Source: JANXXV01 sp038230275 (GTDB taxonomy: Bacteria > Acidobacteriota > Terriglobia > Bryobacterales > Bryobacteraceae). From it: a DNA stretch of 64,000 nucleotides. The first letter of the stretch is position 1. Each line of letters starts with the position of its first letter. The notes beneath the pieces were generated by a model. That model searched no databases, was not told where the DNA came from, and was given only the letters and a program-made list of their open reading frames with translations. The stretch spans positions 1-64,000 of the forward strand of contig JBBRNO010000012.1 of NCBI GenBank assembly GCA_038230275.1, given 5' to 3'. This document shows, one piece after another, positions 1-7,792 of the stretch. The translations under genes and the position numbers were made by a program.

Positions 1-1146
1 AACTCCAGCCTGTATGAGGCGCTAGGCGGCAAGGCCGGCTGCCGGCAGTTGGCCGTGGCGTTCTATACCCGTGTCGGGCGCGACCCGGTTCTTCGTCCGC
101 TATTTCCTGGAAAGTCGTTCACTTGTGCAATCGAGGAATTTGCTGCTTTTCTGGCGCAGTTCCTCGGTGGCCCGGGCGAAGATTCGCAACGGCGGTGGTG
201 GTTGAGCCTGCGGGAATCTCATCAGCGCTTCCAAATCGGCGACAGAGAAAGGCAGGCTTGGCTGGCGAACATGGCGGCGGCATTCGACGACGTCCATCTG
301 GCGGAGCCACTGCGGAAGGACCTTCTTCGTTTTTTTGAAGAGTCATCGGCCCATGTTGTGAACCGGGGCGAACCAACCGCGATCGATCCGCGGAAGAGCA
401 AGGCTGATTCCGGCGGTAGTCACGAGGAGATCGCCGGCCGGTGGGAGGCGCAGTTGCGACTGGATGAGGCCGTCGCCGCGATTCGAGCCGGCAACACCAC
501 GGCAGCCATCCGCTTGATGGAGACTTCCGCCCTGAAATCCAGCGGACGGACGGTGCATTGTGGATTGCTCGCATTGATGATTCGCAGCTCCGCGGACGGC
601 CACCTGGACTATGTGCGCGCGAGACTTGGTGGCGATCCGGCACTGACGCAAGAGCGCCATGCTGGGCGAACACTTTTACACGATGCCGCAGCGGCCGGAA
701 ATCTGGCGGTGGTGGAATTGTTATTGAGTGCGGGCGCGGATCCTAACTTGCAAGACGGAGGCAGGCACACACCGTTGTACTATGTGGGGAACGAATGCGC
801 GGGAGAGGGAGGAGCACGGGTGGTTTTTGCCCTGGTGCGAGCCGGCGGCGCGGTGGATGCCCACGCTGGCGTGAAGAAGTGCACTCCGCTACACATGGCC
901 GCGCGACGGGACAACCAGGAAGTGGCGCAAGCCTTGCTGGATTGCGGCGCCAACATCGAGGCACGCGACAGTTTGGGCGAAACTCCGCTACGACGGGCGG
1001 TTAATTGTGAAAAAATCCGAGTCGCCTCACTCCTGCTTGCCAGAGGAGCGGATGTCCGTTCCGCGGCGAGCAAGGGTATTACGCCGCTGCTGGCAGCCAG
1101 GTCGGCGGGCATGAAACTTCTGCTCCAACAGTTTGGCCAGCGGTGA
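1..1146 (+). CDS. Truncated haemoglobin (group II-like) fused to ankyrin repeats, 5' end cut by window
   Basis: The reading frame is open to base 1, so the true start lies outside the window; the TTG at 49 is internal to the globin. The first ~115 codons show the group II truncated-globin pattern: YEALGG near the start, FYTRVGRDPVLRPLFPG in helix B/CD, then ESHQRFQIGDRERQAWL, which supplies the proximal haem histidine and the helix-G tryptophan typical of TrHbO. A linker of about 80 residues follows, then roughly four to five ankyrin repeats (GRTLLHDAAAAGNLAVVELLLSAGADPN, KCTPLHMAARRDNQEVAQALL, ETPLRRAVN). Haem binding and O2/NO chemistry are known for the globin family; a protein-binding role for the ankyrin part is inferred. 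The gene ends 8 bases before the convergent ABC gene. Confidence 0.85.
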   Translation, partial: NSSLYEALGGKAGCRQLAVAFYTRVGRDPVLRPLFPGKSFTCAIEEFAAFLAQFLGGPGEDSQRRWWLSLRESHQRFQIGDRERQAWLANMAAAFDDVHLAEPLRKDLLRFFEESSAHVVNRGEPTAIDPRKSKADSGGSHEEIAGRWEAQLRLDEAVAAIRAGNTTAAIRLMETSALKSSGRTVHCGLLALMIRSSADGHLDYVRARLGGDPALTQERHAGRTLLHDAAAAGNLAVVELLLSAGADPNLQDGGRHTPLYYVGNECAGEGGARVVFALVRAGGAVDAHAGVKKCTPLHMAARRDNQEVAQALLDCGANIEARDSLGETPLRRAVNCEKIRVASLLLARGADVRSAASKGITPLLAARSAGMKLLLQQFGQR

Positions 1147-1154
1147 TAACGCCT

Positions 1155-2999
1155 TCAGCCCGTGACCTCCGGACTCTCTCCCGATTGCCGCGCCAGTTCC
1201 GCGAACCAACCATCCTTCTCCATCAACTCCGCCGGGGATCCGTGCTCCACCACCGCACCCTCATTGATCACGTACACATAATCCGCGTTCTTCATCATGG
1301 TGTAGCGATGCGCGATGATCAGCATGGTCGGCCTGGGCGAGATGCTCTCCAAAGCGCCGCGCACCTCCATCTCCGTCGCATAGTCCAGGTTCGCGGTCGC
1401 CTCATCCAACACCAGCAACCGGGGCCTGTCCACCAGCATCCGCGCAATCTGCAGCCGCTGCCGCTCGCCCACCGACAAGCCCAGACCACTCTCGCCGACC
1501 TCGGTCGCCAAGCCGTCGGGCAATCGTTCCAGCGCCCTGCCTAAGCCAGCCGACAGCGCCGCGGTGAGCACCTCATCGTCCGTTGCCTGCGGCCTCTTGT
1601 AGCGGATGTTTTCCGCCAGCGTCCCGCGAAACACGGTGCCATCGGCGGCCACAACGCCGATCGCCGCGCGTACCTCGGCGCATCCGGATTCACTCAACTT
1701 CTGCCCGTCCACCAGAATCTCGCCGGACCACGGCTCGAACAACTTGAGTAACAGGTCTGCCGTTGTCGTCTTTCCCGCACCGGAGGGTCCAGCCAGTGCC
1801 GTGATCTTGCCCGGCTCCAGCGTCAGATTCAATCCCCGCAGCACCTCCCTGCCCTCAACATATCCGAAGTGGACGTCACGAAACTCCACGTGACCCGGTC
1901 CCGCTGTTAATGAACGGCCGGGCACCTCTACCGGCCCGGTATCCCTCAGCTTCACGGCTCTCCGCAGCGACGTTAAATTCTGCTGCAAGGTCACCGCCAA
2001 GCCATTCAGCGAATCAATCGGTGAATACAAACGATCCAAGTACGCGGCAAACATCACCACATCACCCGGCGTCAGCCGGTGCCGCAGCACCAGCCACCCT
2101 CCATATCCCAGCACCATCGATTTGCTCAAATTGCTGAGCGCGCTTTGCGACATGTAGTAGCGCTGGGCCGTCTTAATGCGATCCAGGTAGATATCGTAGG
2201 CGCGAGTCGATTCGTTGTTCAGCCGTGCTTCTTCCCGCGCCTCAGCACCGGAGAGCTTCACAGTCTTCACCGCGCCAATGGCGTCCGCTATGTGTGCGGA
2301 GATACCTTCCCACAACTCGTAGTATGGATCGAGGTTCGACCGCATGCGCAAGGCGCTGCGCCGCGCGATCCACATGTAGAGAGGCAACAGGCACAGCGAC
2401 ACCACCGACATTTCCCAATCCTGGGTCAGCATGATCGCGCAGATACCCACCAGGCGCATCGCCTCCGGTGCTATCTCTTGCGAGAAAGCGTGGACGACCG
2501 GCGCGAGCTGATCGCATTGGTCGATCCTCTTCGCCAACCCCGCGCTGGCCTGCCGCGTGAAAAAAGTAAGCGGTAGCCGAAGCACATGGCCGAAGGTATC
2601 GACAATCAGCTTCGACTCCATGAAGCTGGCGACGCGCGCACCGTAGTAACTGGCGCGCAAGTTGAAAAAGTACGAGCCCACGCCTATCAGGAACAACATC
2701 CCCACGGATTCAATCAGCGTCCTGAGCGTTTGTTCCGGCGTACGGGAAGCCACGAAGGCAGTGCCGTGCGCCGTGGCGTCCGTCTGCTCAACAAACAATC
2801 CCGCAACATCGTTAATCGCCCGCCTATAAACCAGAGGCTGCAGCAAATCCAACCCAGTGGCTAGAAAGGAAAACACGCACACAATCAGAAACTGACGGCG
2901 ATACTGTTTGGCCAACTGAAACAGCAGTTGAAAAACGCGGCGGCTAAATGGCGACTCCTCGTTGTCAGCCGCCTTCGGTGCATCGGAGATGTTGGTCAC
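1155..2999 (-). CDS. ABC exporter, fused permease and ATPase
   Basis: A 614-residue half-transporter of the ABCB/MsbA layout. The N-terminal ~320 residues form the type-1 exporter membrane domain with hydrophobic helices (for example FLIVCVFSFLATGL and MLFLIGVGSYFF). The nucleotide-binding domain has Walker A GPSGAGKTT near residue 403, the signature LSVGERQR near 506 (LSVGE instead of LSGGQ) and Walker B LLVLDEAT near 527, followed by the H-loop IIAHR. The start is GTG. Such proteins work as dimers in the inner membrane and export lipids, peptides or drugs. The substrate cannot be told, since the neighbours share no pathway. Confidence 0.92.
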   Translation of the reverse strand: MTNISDAPKAADNEESPFSRRVFQLLFQLAKQYRRQFLIVCVFSFLATGLDLLQPLVYRRAINDVAGLFVEQTDATAHGTAFVASRTPEQTLRTLIESVGMLFLIGVGSYFFNLRASYYGARVASFMESKLIVDTFGHVLRLPLTFFTRQASAGLAKRIDQCDQLAPVVHAFSQEIAPEAMRLVGICAIMLTQDWEMSVVSLCLLPLYMWIARRSALRMRSNLDPYYELWEGISAHIADAIGAVKTVKLSGAEAREEARLNNESTRAYDIYLDRIKTAQRYYMSQSALSNLSKSMVLGYGGWLVLRHRLTPGDVVMFAAYLDRLYSPIDSLNGLAVTLQQNLTSLRRAVKLRDTGPVEVPGRSLTAGPGHVEFRDVHFGYVEGREVLRGLNLTLEPGKITALAGPSGAGKTTTADLLLKLFEPWSGEILVDGQKLSESGCAEVRAAIGVVAADGTVFRGTLAENIRYKRPQATDDEVLTAALSAGLGRALERLPDGLATEVGESGLGLSVGERQRLQIARMLVDRPRLLVLDEATANLDYATEMEVRGALESISPRPTMLIIAHRYTMMKNADYVYVINEGAVVEHGSPAELMEKDGWFAELARQSGESPEVTG

Positions 3000-3111
3000 T
3001 TACCGCTGATTATATGGGAAGCAGCAGCGCGCCGGCGTCTACGCGGTGACAAAGAAGAGCTGACGGTTGGAGAGCGGCATAATGGATGGGGCAATGTAGC
3101 CGGAAATTCCG

Positions 3112-4392
3112 ATGAACAACGAAAACGCATTTGAGATGGCGGCATCCAACATTCGATTTGGATGGGGAGTAACACGCGAGATAGGAATGGATCTGGTGGA
3201 ACTCAAGGTCCGGCGGGTAATGGTGCTGACGGATGCAGTGTTGCGAAACCTGCATCCGGTTCAGACTGTACTGGAATCCCTTTCCGCCAACCATGTGCCG
3301 TATGTTCTTTTCGACCGGGTGCGGGTGGAGCCGACGGACCAATCTTTTCTGGACGCGATCCAATTCGCGCAAGAGAATGACGTGGACAGTTTCGTGGCGG
3401 TGGGCGGCGGGTCGACGATCGACACGGCGAAAGCGGCGAACCTCTATTCCACGTACCCGCCGGAAGATTTTCTGGATTATGTCAATCCGCCAGTGGGGCG
3501 TGGACTGCCTCCGCCCGGTCCCGTAAAACCGTTGATCGCCGTACCGACAACTGCCGGGACAGGAAGCGAAACGACCGGCGTTGCCATTTTCGACTATTTA
3601 AAATTGCACGCGAAGACCGGAATTGCCCATCGCCGCCTGAAACCAACGCTAGGTATTTTGGACCCTGAGAACACGCGCACTTTACCGGCTCAAGTGGCCG
3701 CAGCCTCGGGTCTGGACGTGTTGTGCCACGCGATCGAATCCTACACCGCTATCCCTTACTCCACACGTCCGCGACCGGAACGGCCGGTGCTGCGGCCTGC
3801 CTATCAAGGTTCCAATCCCATTAGCGATATCTGGTCGCTAGAGGCGATGCGGATCTGCGCGGATTACTTGCCCCGAGCCGTGGAAGACCCGCAGGACGAC
3901 GACGCGCGGGGTCAAATGCTGCTGGCTGCATCCTATGCCGGAGTGGGGTTTGGGAATGCCGGAGTTCACCTGCCACACGGAATGTCGTACCCCGTTTCCG
4001 GCATGGTGCGCTCATACCGGCCTCCTGGTTACTCTGTCGACCACGCCATGGTCCCACATGGAATATCAGTGATCTTGAATGCCCCCGCAGTGTTCCGCTA
4101 CACCGCTTCCGCGGCGCCGGAACGGCACCTCCGCGCCGCTGCCGCTCTGGGAGCCGACGTCTCGCACGCGGCGAACGCAGACGCCGGGAAGATTCTTTCC
4201 GATCTTCTCATAAAGATGATGCAGCGCCTTGCGGTACCCAATGGATTACGCGCCCTTGGGTACACCAGCAGCGACATTCCCGCGCTTGTAGCAGGCACGC
4301 TACCACAGCATCGCGTGACGAAACTGTCGCCGAGGCCGGCCACTGCTGATGATTTAGCGGAGCTGTTCGAGGCTGCCATGGTGAGTTGGTAG
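3112..4392 (+). CDS. Iron-containing alcohol dehydrogenase, ADHFE1/hydroxyacid-oxoacid transhydrogenase type
   Basis: A 426-residue group III alcohol dehydrogenase. The nucleotide-binding signature GGGSTIDTAK sits near residue 103. Metal ligands are visible as D and H in SGLDVLCHAIESY (~200-211), H in VHLPHGMSYP (~286) and H in DHAMVPHG (~310). The stretches NPISDIWSLEAMRIC and GFGNAGVHLPHGMSYPVSG match the eukaryote-like ADHFE1 branch, which oxidises 4-hydroxybutyrate with 2-oxoglutarate as acceptor, better than FucO or DhaT. That substrate is inferred from the subfamily. It is a single gene, divergent from the ABC exporter with a 112-base intergenic gap. It differs from the second iron ADH at 56259, which is shorter and lacks these inserts. 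Confidence 0.88.
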   Translation: MNNENAFEMAASNIRFGWGVTREIGMDLVELKVRRVMVLTDAVLRNLHPVQTVLESLSANHVPYVLFDRVRVEPTDQSFLDAIQFAQENDVDSFVAVGGGSTIDTAKAANLYSTYPPEDFLDYVNPPVGRGLPPPGPVKPLIAVPTTAGTGSETTGVAIFDYLKLHAKTGIAHRRLKPTLGILDPENTRTLPAQVAAASGLDVLCHAIESYTAIPYSTRPRPERPVLRPAYQGSNPISDIWSLEAMRICADYLPRAVEDPQDDDARGQMLLAASYAGVGFGNAGVHLPHGMSYPVSGMVRSYRPPGYSVDHAMVPHGISVILNAPAVFRYTASAAPERHLRAAAALGADVSHAANADAGKILSDLLIKMMQRLAVPNGLRALGYTSSDIPALVAGTLPQHRVTKLSPRPATADDLAELFEAAMVSW

Positions 4393-4432
4393 TTGTCGCT
4401 CGCTAGTGCGCGCGTCCCCTACGGGTGCAATC

Positions 4433-6145
4433 TTATGTCAGCTCGCCGGTAAATCGAAAGTCCGCGGCTAAATGCAGGCGCCAGCCGCCGTCCGCCGTTA
4501 GTTCGAGCACCTGCGAGTGGTACTTCACAAGTGCCGGATGGTGGCTGACGCTGATGAGTGTGGTGGAGGTTGCGATCAATTGCCGGTAGAGTGCAGACTC
4601 GTTTTCGCGATCCAGCGCACTGGTGGCTTCATCAAGGAGCACGTAGCGCGGGTGTTTCAACAAGACTCTTGCAAACGCCAATCGCTGACGCTCGCCCACT
4701 GAGAGGATTTTTTCAAAATCGAACTCGACGTCGAAGCCGCCGCAGCGGTCCACCAGGCCCGGCAAATTCACCCGGTCAAGAACCTCGCGAAGCTCTTCGC
4801 CGGTTACGCTTCGCTCAAGGTTCGGATACATGAGCTGACTTCGAAGGTTGCCGATGATCATGTAGGCGTGCTGCGGAAGGAACAGAATATCCTCGACCGC
4901 AGGCCGCTCGATTGTGCCAGCCCCCGAATCCCAGAGGCCAGCCATCATGCGGAGCAGAGAACTCTTCCCCAGGCCGCTGGCGCCCACAATCATCAACCCT
5001 TCCCCTGGCTGCACCGAAACGTTGAGGTCCTTCACCAGTGTTCGTTCGTAGTTTGGGGTCTGCAGCGTGATGCCGTCGAAACGAAGCTGCTGGCCCAGCC
5101 GCATCTGAATCTTTCGACGCTCGGGATCGGTGGAAGCTTTTGCGGGCTCGAGATTGTCATCGAAGGCATCCAGGCGACCTACGCTGGCGGCGAAACGGCT
5201 CAACGGCTCCACGTTGTCCGCCAGTATCGTGAGTGCGCCCATGATGGCTGCAAACGCTCCCTCGGCCTGGATGATGCGTCCCACTTCGAGTTCCCCGGAA
5301 AGCACGCGCGGCGCGATGACCACGCTTGGCAATATCAACGCAAGCAGGCTTTGCGTATTTTGGAAGAAATTCAAACGCAGTTGCCAGCGAATGAGCCGGG
5401 CGAAATTCGCGAACAATTCGCCGAAGCGGCGCTGGACTTGAGCTTGCTCTTGCCGTTCGCCGTGGTACAGCGCGATAGACTCCGCGTTTTCGCGGATGCG
5501 CACCAGCCCGAAGCGGAAGTCAGCTTCCCGCCTGCGCTGATTGAAATGTAACGAGATCATCTTCCCGCTGAACACGCCAAACGTGATGAGCGTGCCTATT
5601 GTCGCGTAGACGATTATCAATAACACCAGGTAACCTGAGATGGACCACAATACGCGGCCGAACGCCACTATTTGGAAGACCGCGCTAACAAATAGAAGTA
5701 GAAAAAACAGCGACTGTTGCGTGAAAGCGGAAATGTCTTCGGAGATCCGCTGGTCCGGGTTGTCTATCTCCGGTTTCGCCAGAAGCCGATAGAACGAATG
5801 ATTCTTGAAGTAGCGATCCAGAAAGCGATTTGTCAACCAAAGCCGCCAGTTGAGGGCAAGCCTGTCGCGCACGTAGTAGTAATAGGCATAGATGGGCACG
5901 GCCGCCAGAAGCAAAACGAGGAATGCGCGGATGGAATGCCAAAAGCGGGGTGCGTCGCGAGCCGCCAAAGCCGAAGTAAACTCACCCGATTGCTGATTGA
6001 ACAGAACGTTAAACTCGGTATCTCCGATCAAGAGTATGACCAGCAGCACAAGCAGCCAGCGAGCTTTCCGCTTTTCTTCCGAAGACCAATAAGTCTTAGC
6101 GAGTGCGATCGATTTCTTGAGCAGTTTTAGATTGAGTTTGTGCAT
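4433..6145 (-). CDS. SbmA/BacA/YddA-like ABC transporter
   Basis: A 570-residue fused permease-ATPase. The membrane domain has the family hallmarks: NVLFNQQSGEFTSALAARD near the N-terminus, LNWRLWLTNRFLDRYF and the EADFRFGLVRIRENAESIALYHGE segment. The ATPase domain has Walker A GASGLGKSS near residue 388, LSVGERQRLAFAR near 480 and Walker B YVLLDEAT near 500, ending in VSHHP. Relatives (BacA, SbmA, mycobacterial Rv1819c, peroxisomal ABCD) move peptides, cobalamin or very-long-chain acyl compounds. Unlike E. coli SbmA, this one keeps its own ATPase domain. Substrate unknown; the gene stands alone, with a 219-base gap upstream in which I see no gene. Confidence 0.88.
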   Translation of the reverse strand: MHKLNLKLLKKSIALAKTYWSSEEKRKARWLLVLLVILLIGDTEFNVLFNQQSGEFTSALAARDAPRFWHSIRAFLVLLLAAVPIYAYYYYVRDRLALNWRLWLTNRFLDRYFKNHSFYRLLAKPEIDNPDQRISEDISAFTQQSLFFLLLFVSAVFQIVAFGRVLWSISGYLVLLIIVYATIGTLITFGVFSGKMISLHFNQRRREADFRFGLVRIRENAESIALYHGERQEQAQVQRRFGELFANFARLIRWQLRLNFFQNTQSLLALILPSVVIAPRVLSGELEVGRIIQAEGAFAAIMGALTILADNVEPLSRFAASVGRLDAFDDNLEPAKASTDPERRKIQMRLGQQLRFDGITLQTPNYERTLVKDLNVSVQPGEGLMIVGASGLGKSSLLRMMAGLWDSGAGTIERPAVEDILFLPQHAYMIIGNLRSQLMYPNLERSVTGEELREVLDRVNLPGLVDRCGGFDVEFDFEKILSVGERQRLAFARVLLKHPRYVLLDEATSALDRENESALYRQLIATSTTLISVSHHPALVKYHSQVLELTADGGWRLHLAADFRFTGELT

Positions 6146-6364
6146 TCGATACGATCCGCCGGTAGGATTAGTGCTTTGGTCAAAGCCCGCCGTGGTTCCT
6201 CACCCGCCCAATCCATTGCGGCGATGCACGACATAGGCGGCGAAGGCCAATTGCGGAATTAGCCGACAGAAGCGGGTGAAGAGCATCAATCGAGATGGGC
6301 CCCGACCTTAGGGCAGCGAAAGGGCCGCGGGCGTTCGCCGGTCCAGCCGCTCTTCCGAAGCACA

Positions 6365-7792
6365 CTACGTGAGGATGGGTTCCAGGATGCGCGCTGGGAA
6401 TTCGTCGGTGATGCGTTCATTCCTCCCCTCCCGTTCGAACACCAGGTTGCGGTGATTCATGCCCAGCAAGTGAAGAATAGTGGCGTGGAAATCATGGATG
6501 CTGACCGGGTTTTCAGCCGCGCGATATCCGATTTCGTCGGTAGATCCATAAACGGTGCCGCCCTTGATGCCGCCGCCCGCCATCCACACTGAAAATCCGG
6601 AGGGTCCATGATCGCGGCCTGCGTTGGGACCGGGATCCTGCGCGATGGGGAGACGGCCGAATTCGCCGCCCCATACCACCAAGGTGTCGTCCAGCAGTCC
6701 ACGTTGCTTCAGATCCTTCAAGAGCGCCGCCGCGGGTTTGTCGGTCTTTCCGCAGGCGTAATCCAGGCCCTTACGGATCTGGTTGTGATTGTCCCAAATC
6801 TGGCTTTCGATATAAACCTGCACCAGACGCACACCGCGCTCCACCAGCCTGCGAGCCATCAGGCAGCGGCGGCCATAGGAAGCCGTACGCTCTTCTTCCA
6901 GGCCGTATAGTTCCTTGGTTGCCTTGGATTCCTTCGAGAGATCCAACGCATCGGTGGCGGCCATCTGCATGCGCGCGGCCAGTTCGTAGTTGGCAATGCG
7001 CGCTTCCAGTTCCACGTTGCCGGGCCGCTGCTGTTGGTGTGCCTGATCCATACTGTGAAGCAGATTGCGGCTGAGTTTCACCACCTCACTGGGGTATTCC
7101 TGCTTGGCGTTGAGATTCAGAATCGGCGCGCCTTCCGAGTGCACGCGCGTACCCTGGTACACCGCCGGCAACCAGCCCGCTTGCCAGTTTTGAATGAAAT
7201 TGATAGGCGGGCCTTTCGGATCGTCCAGGACCACGTACGCCGGAAGGTTTTGGTTTTCCGAGCCCAGCCCGTAAACCACCCAAGCACCAAGGCTGGGGCG
7301 AGTGGGCAGAATGCGGCCGCCATGCATCAGAAAGAGCGCTGCTTCGTGGGCCAAGTGGGTGGTGAACATGGAGCGAATCACCGCCATGTCGTCCACACAC
7401 GTAGCAAGGTGCGGAAGAATTTCGGAAACCTCAATTCCCGATTGCCCGTGTTTGGAAAATTTGTAGGGCGACGGCATCAGACCGCCAGTCTCACGCACCG
7501 CGCGAACTTCACTCGCCAGATCACGGCTGGGGGGCTGCCCCGCGAACTTCTGTAGCGCAGGTTTGGGATCGAACAGGTCCACTTGGCTCGGCCCGCCGTT
7601 CATAAAAAGCTGAATGATGGATTTGGCTCGGGGCTTGTGCTGCGGCGGCTTGGGCTTAAGATTGTAGATGCGCGGCGCACCCGCGGCGAACGCCGGATTC
7701 GCGCTGAATAGATCGTTCCCCAGAAGATAGGCGAGAGCAGTGCCTTGCAAGCCGTCCACGGCGCGGCTGAAAAAAGTGCGTCTAGTCGACAT
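6365..7792 (-). CDS. DUF1501 family protein (secreted, sulfatase-like fold)
   Basis: A 475-residue DUF1501 protein. The N-terminus (MSTRRTFFSRAVDG) has an RR motif and looks like a Tat signal. Family features include FMNGGPSQVDLFDPKP, an AVIRSMFTTHLAHEAALFLMHGG segment, DNHNQIRKGLDYACGKTDKPAAALL, and WGGEFGRLP followed by GRDHGPSGFSVWMAGGG. The ATG lies inside the 3' end of the upstream PSD1 gene (11-base overlap), so the two are co-translated. DUF1501 and PSD1/DUF1549 proteins are habitually paired in Planctomycetes, Verrucomicrobia and Acidobacteriota. Their reaction is not established; an alkaline-phosphatase-like fold is commonly assumed for DUF1501. Confidence 0.88.
   Translation of the reverse strand: MSTRRTFFSRAVDGLQGTALAYLLGNDLFSANPAFAAGAPRIYNLKPKPPQHKPRAKSIIQLFMNGGPSQVDLFDPKPALQKFAGQPPSRDLASEVRAVRETGGLMPSPYKFSKHGQSGIEVSEILPHLATCVDDMAVIRSMFTTHLAHEAALFLMHGGRILPTRPSLGAWVVYGLGSENQNLPAYVVLDDPKGPPINFIQNWQAGWLPAVYQGTRVHSEGAPILNLNAKQEYPSEVVKLSRNLLHSMDQAHQQQRPGNVELEARIANYELAARMQMAATDALDLSKESKATKELYGLEEERTASYGRRCLMARRLVERGVRLVQVYIESQIWDNHNQIRKGLDYACGKTDKPAAALLKDLKQRGLLDDTLVVWGGEFGRLPIAQDPGPNAGRDHGPSGFSVWMAGGGIKGGTVYGSTDEIGYRAAENPVSIHDFHATILHLLGMNHRNLVFEREGRNERITDEFPARILEPILT

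Noticed and set aside
6180..6365. 61-residue minus-strand frame in the spacer between the SbmA-like and DUF1501 genes
   Set aside because: Arg/Ala/Pro-rich text typical of random GC-rich DNA, no Shine-Dalgarno sequence, no family resemblance; the 219-base spacer appears empty.
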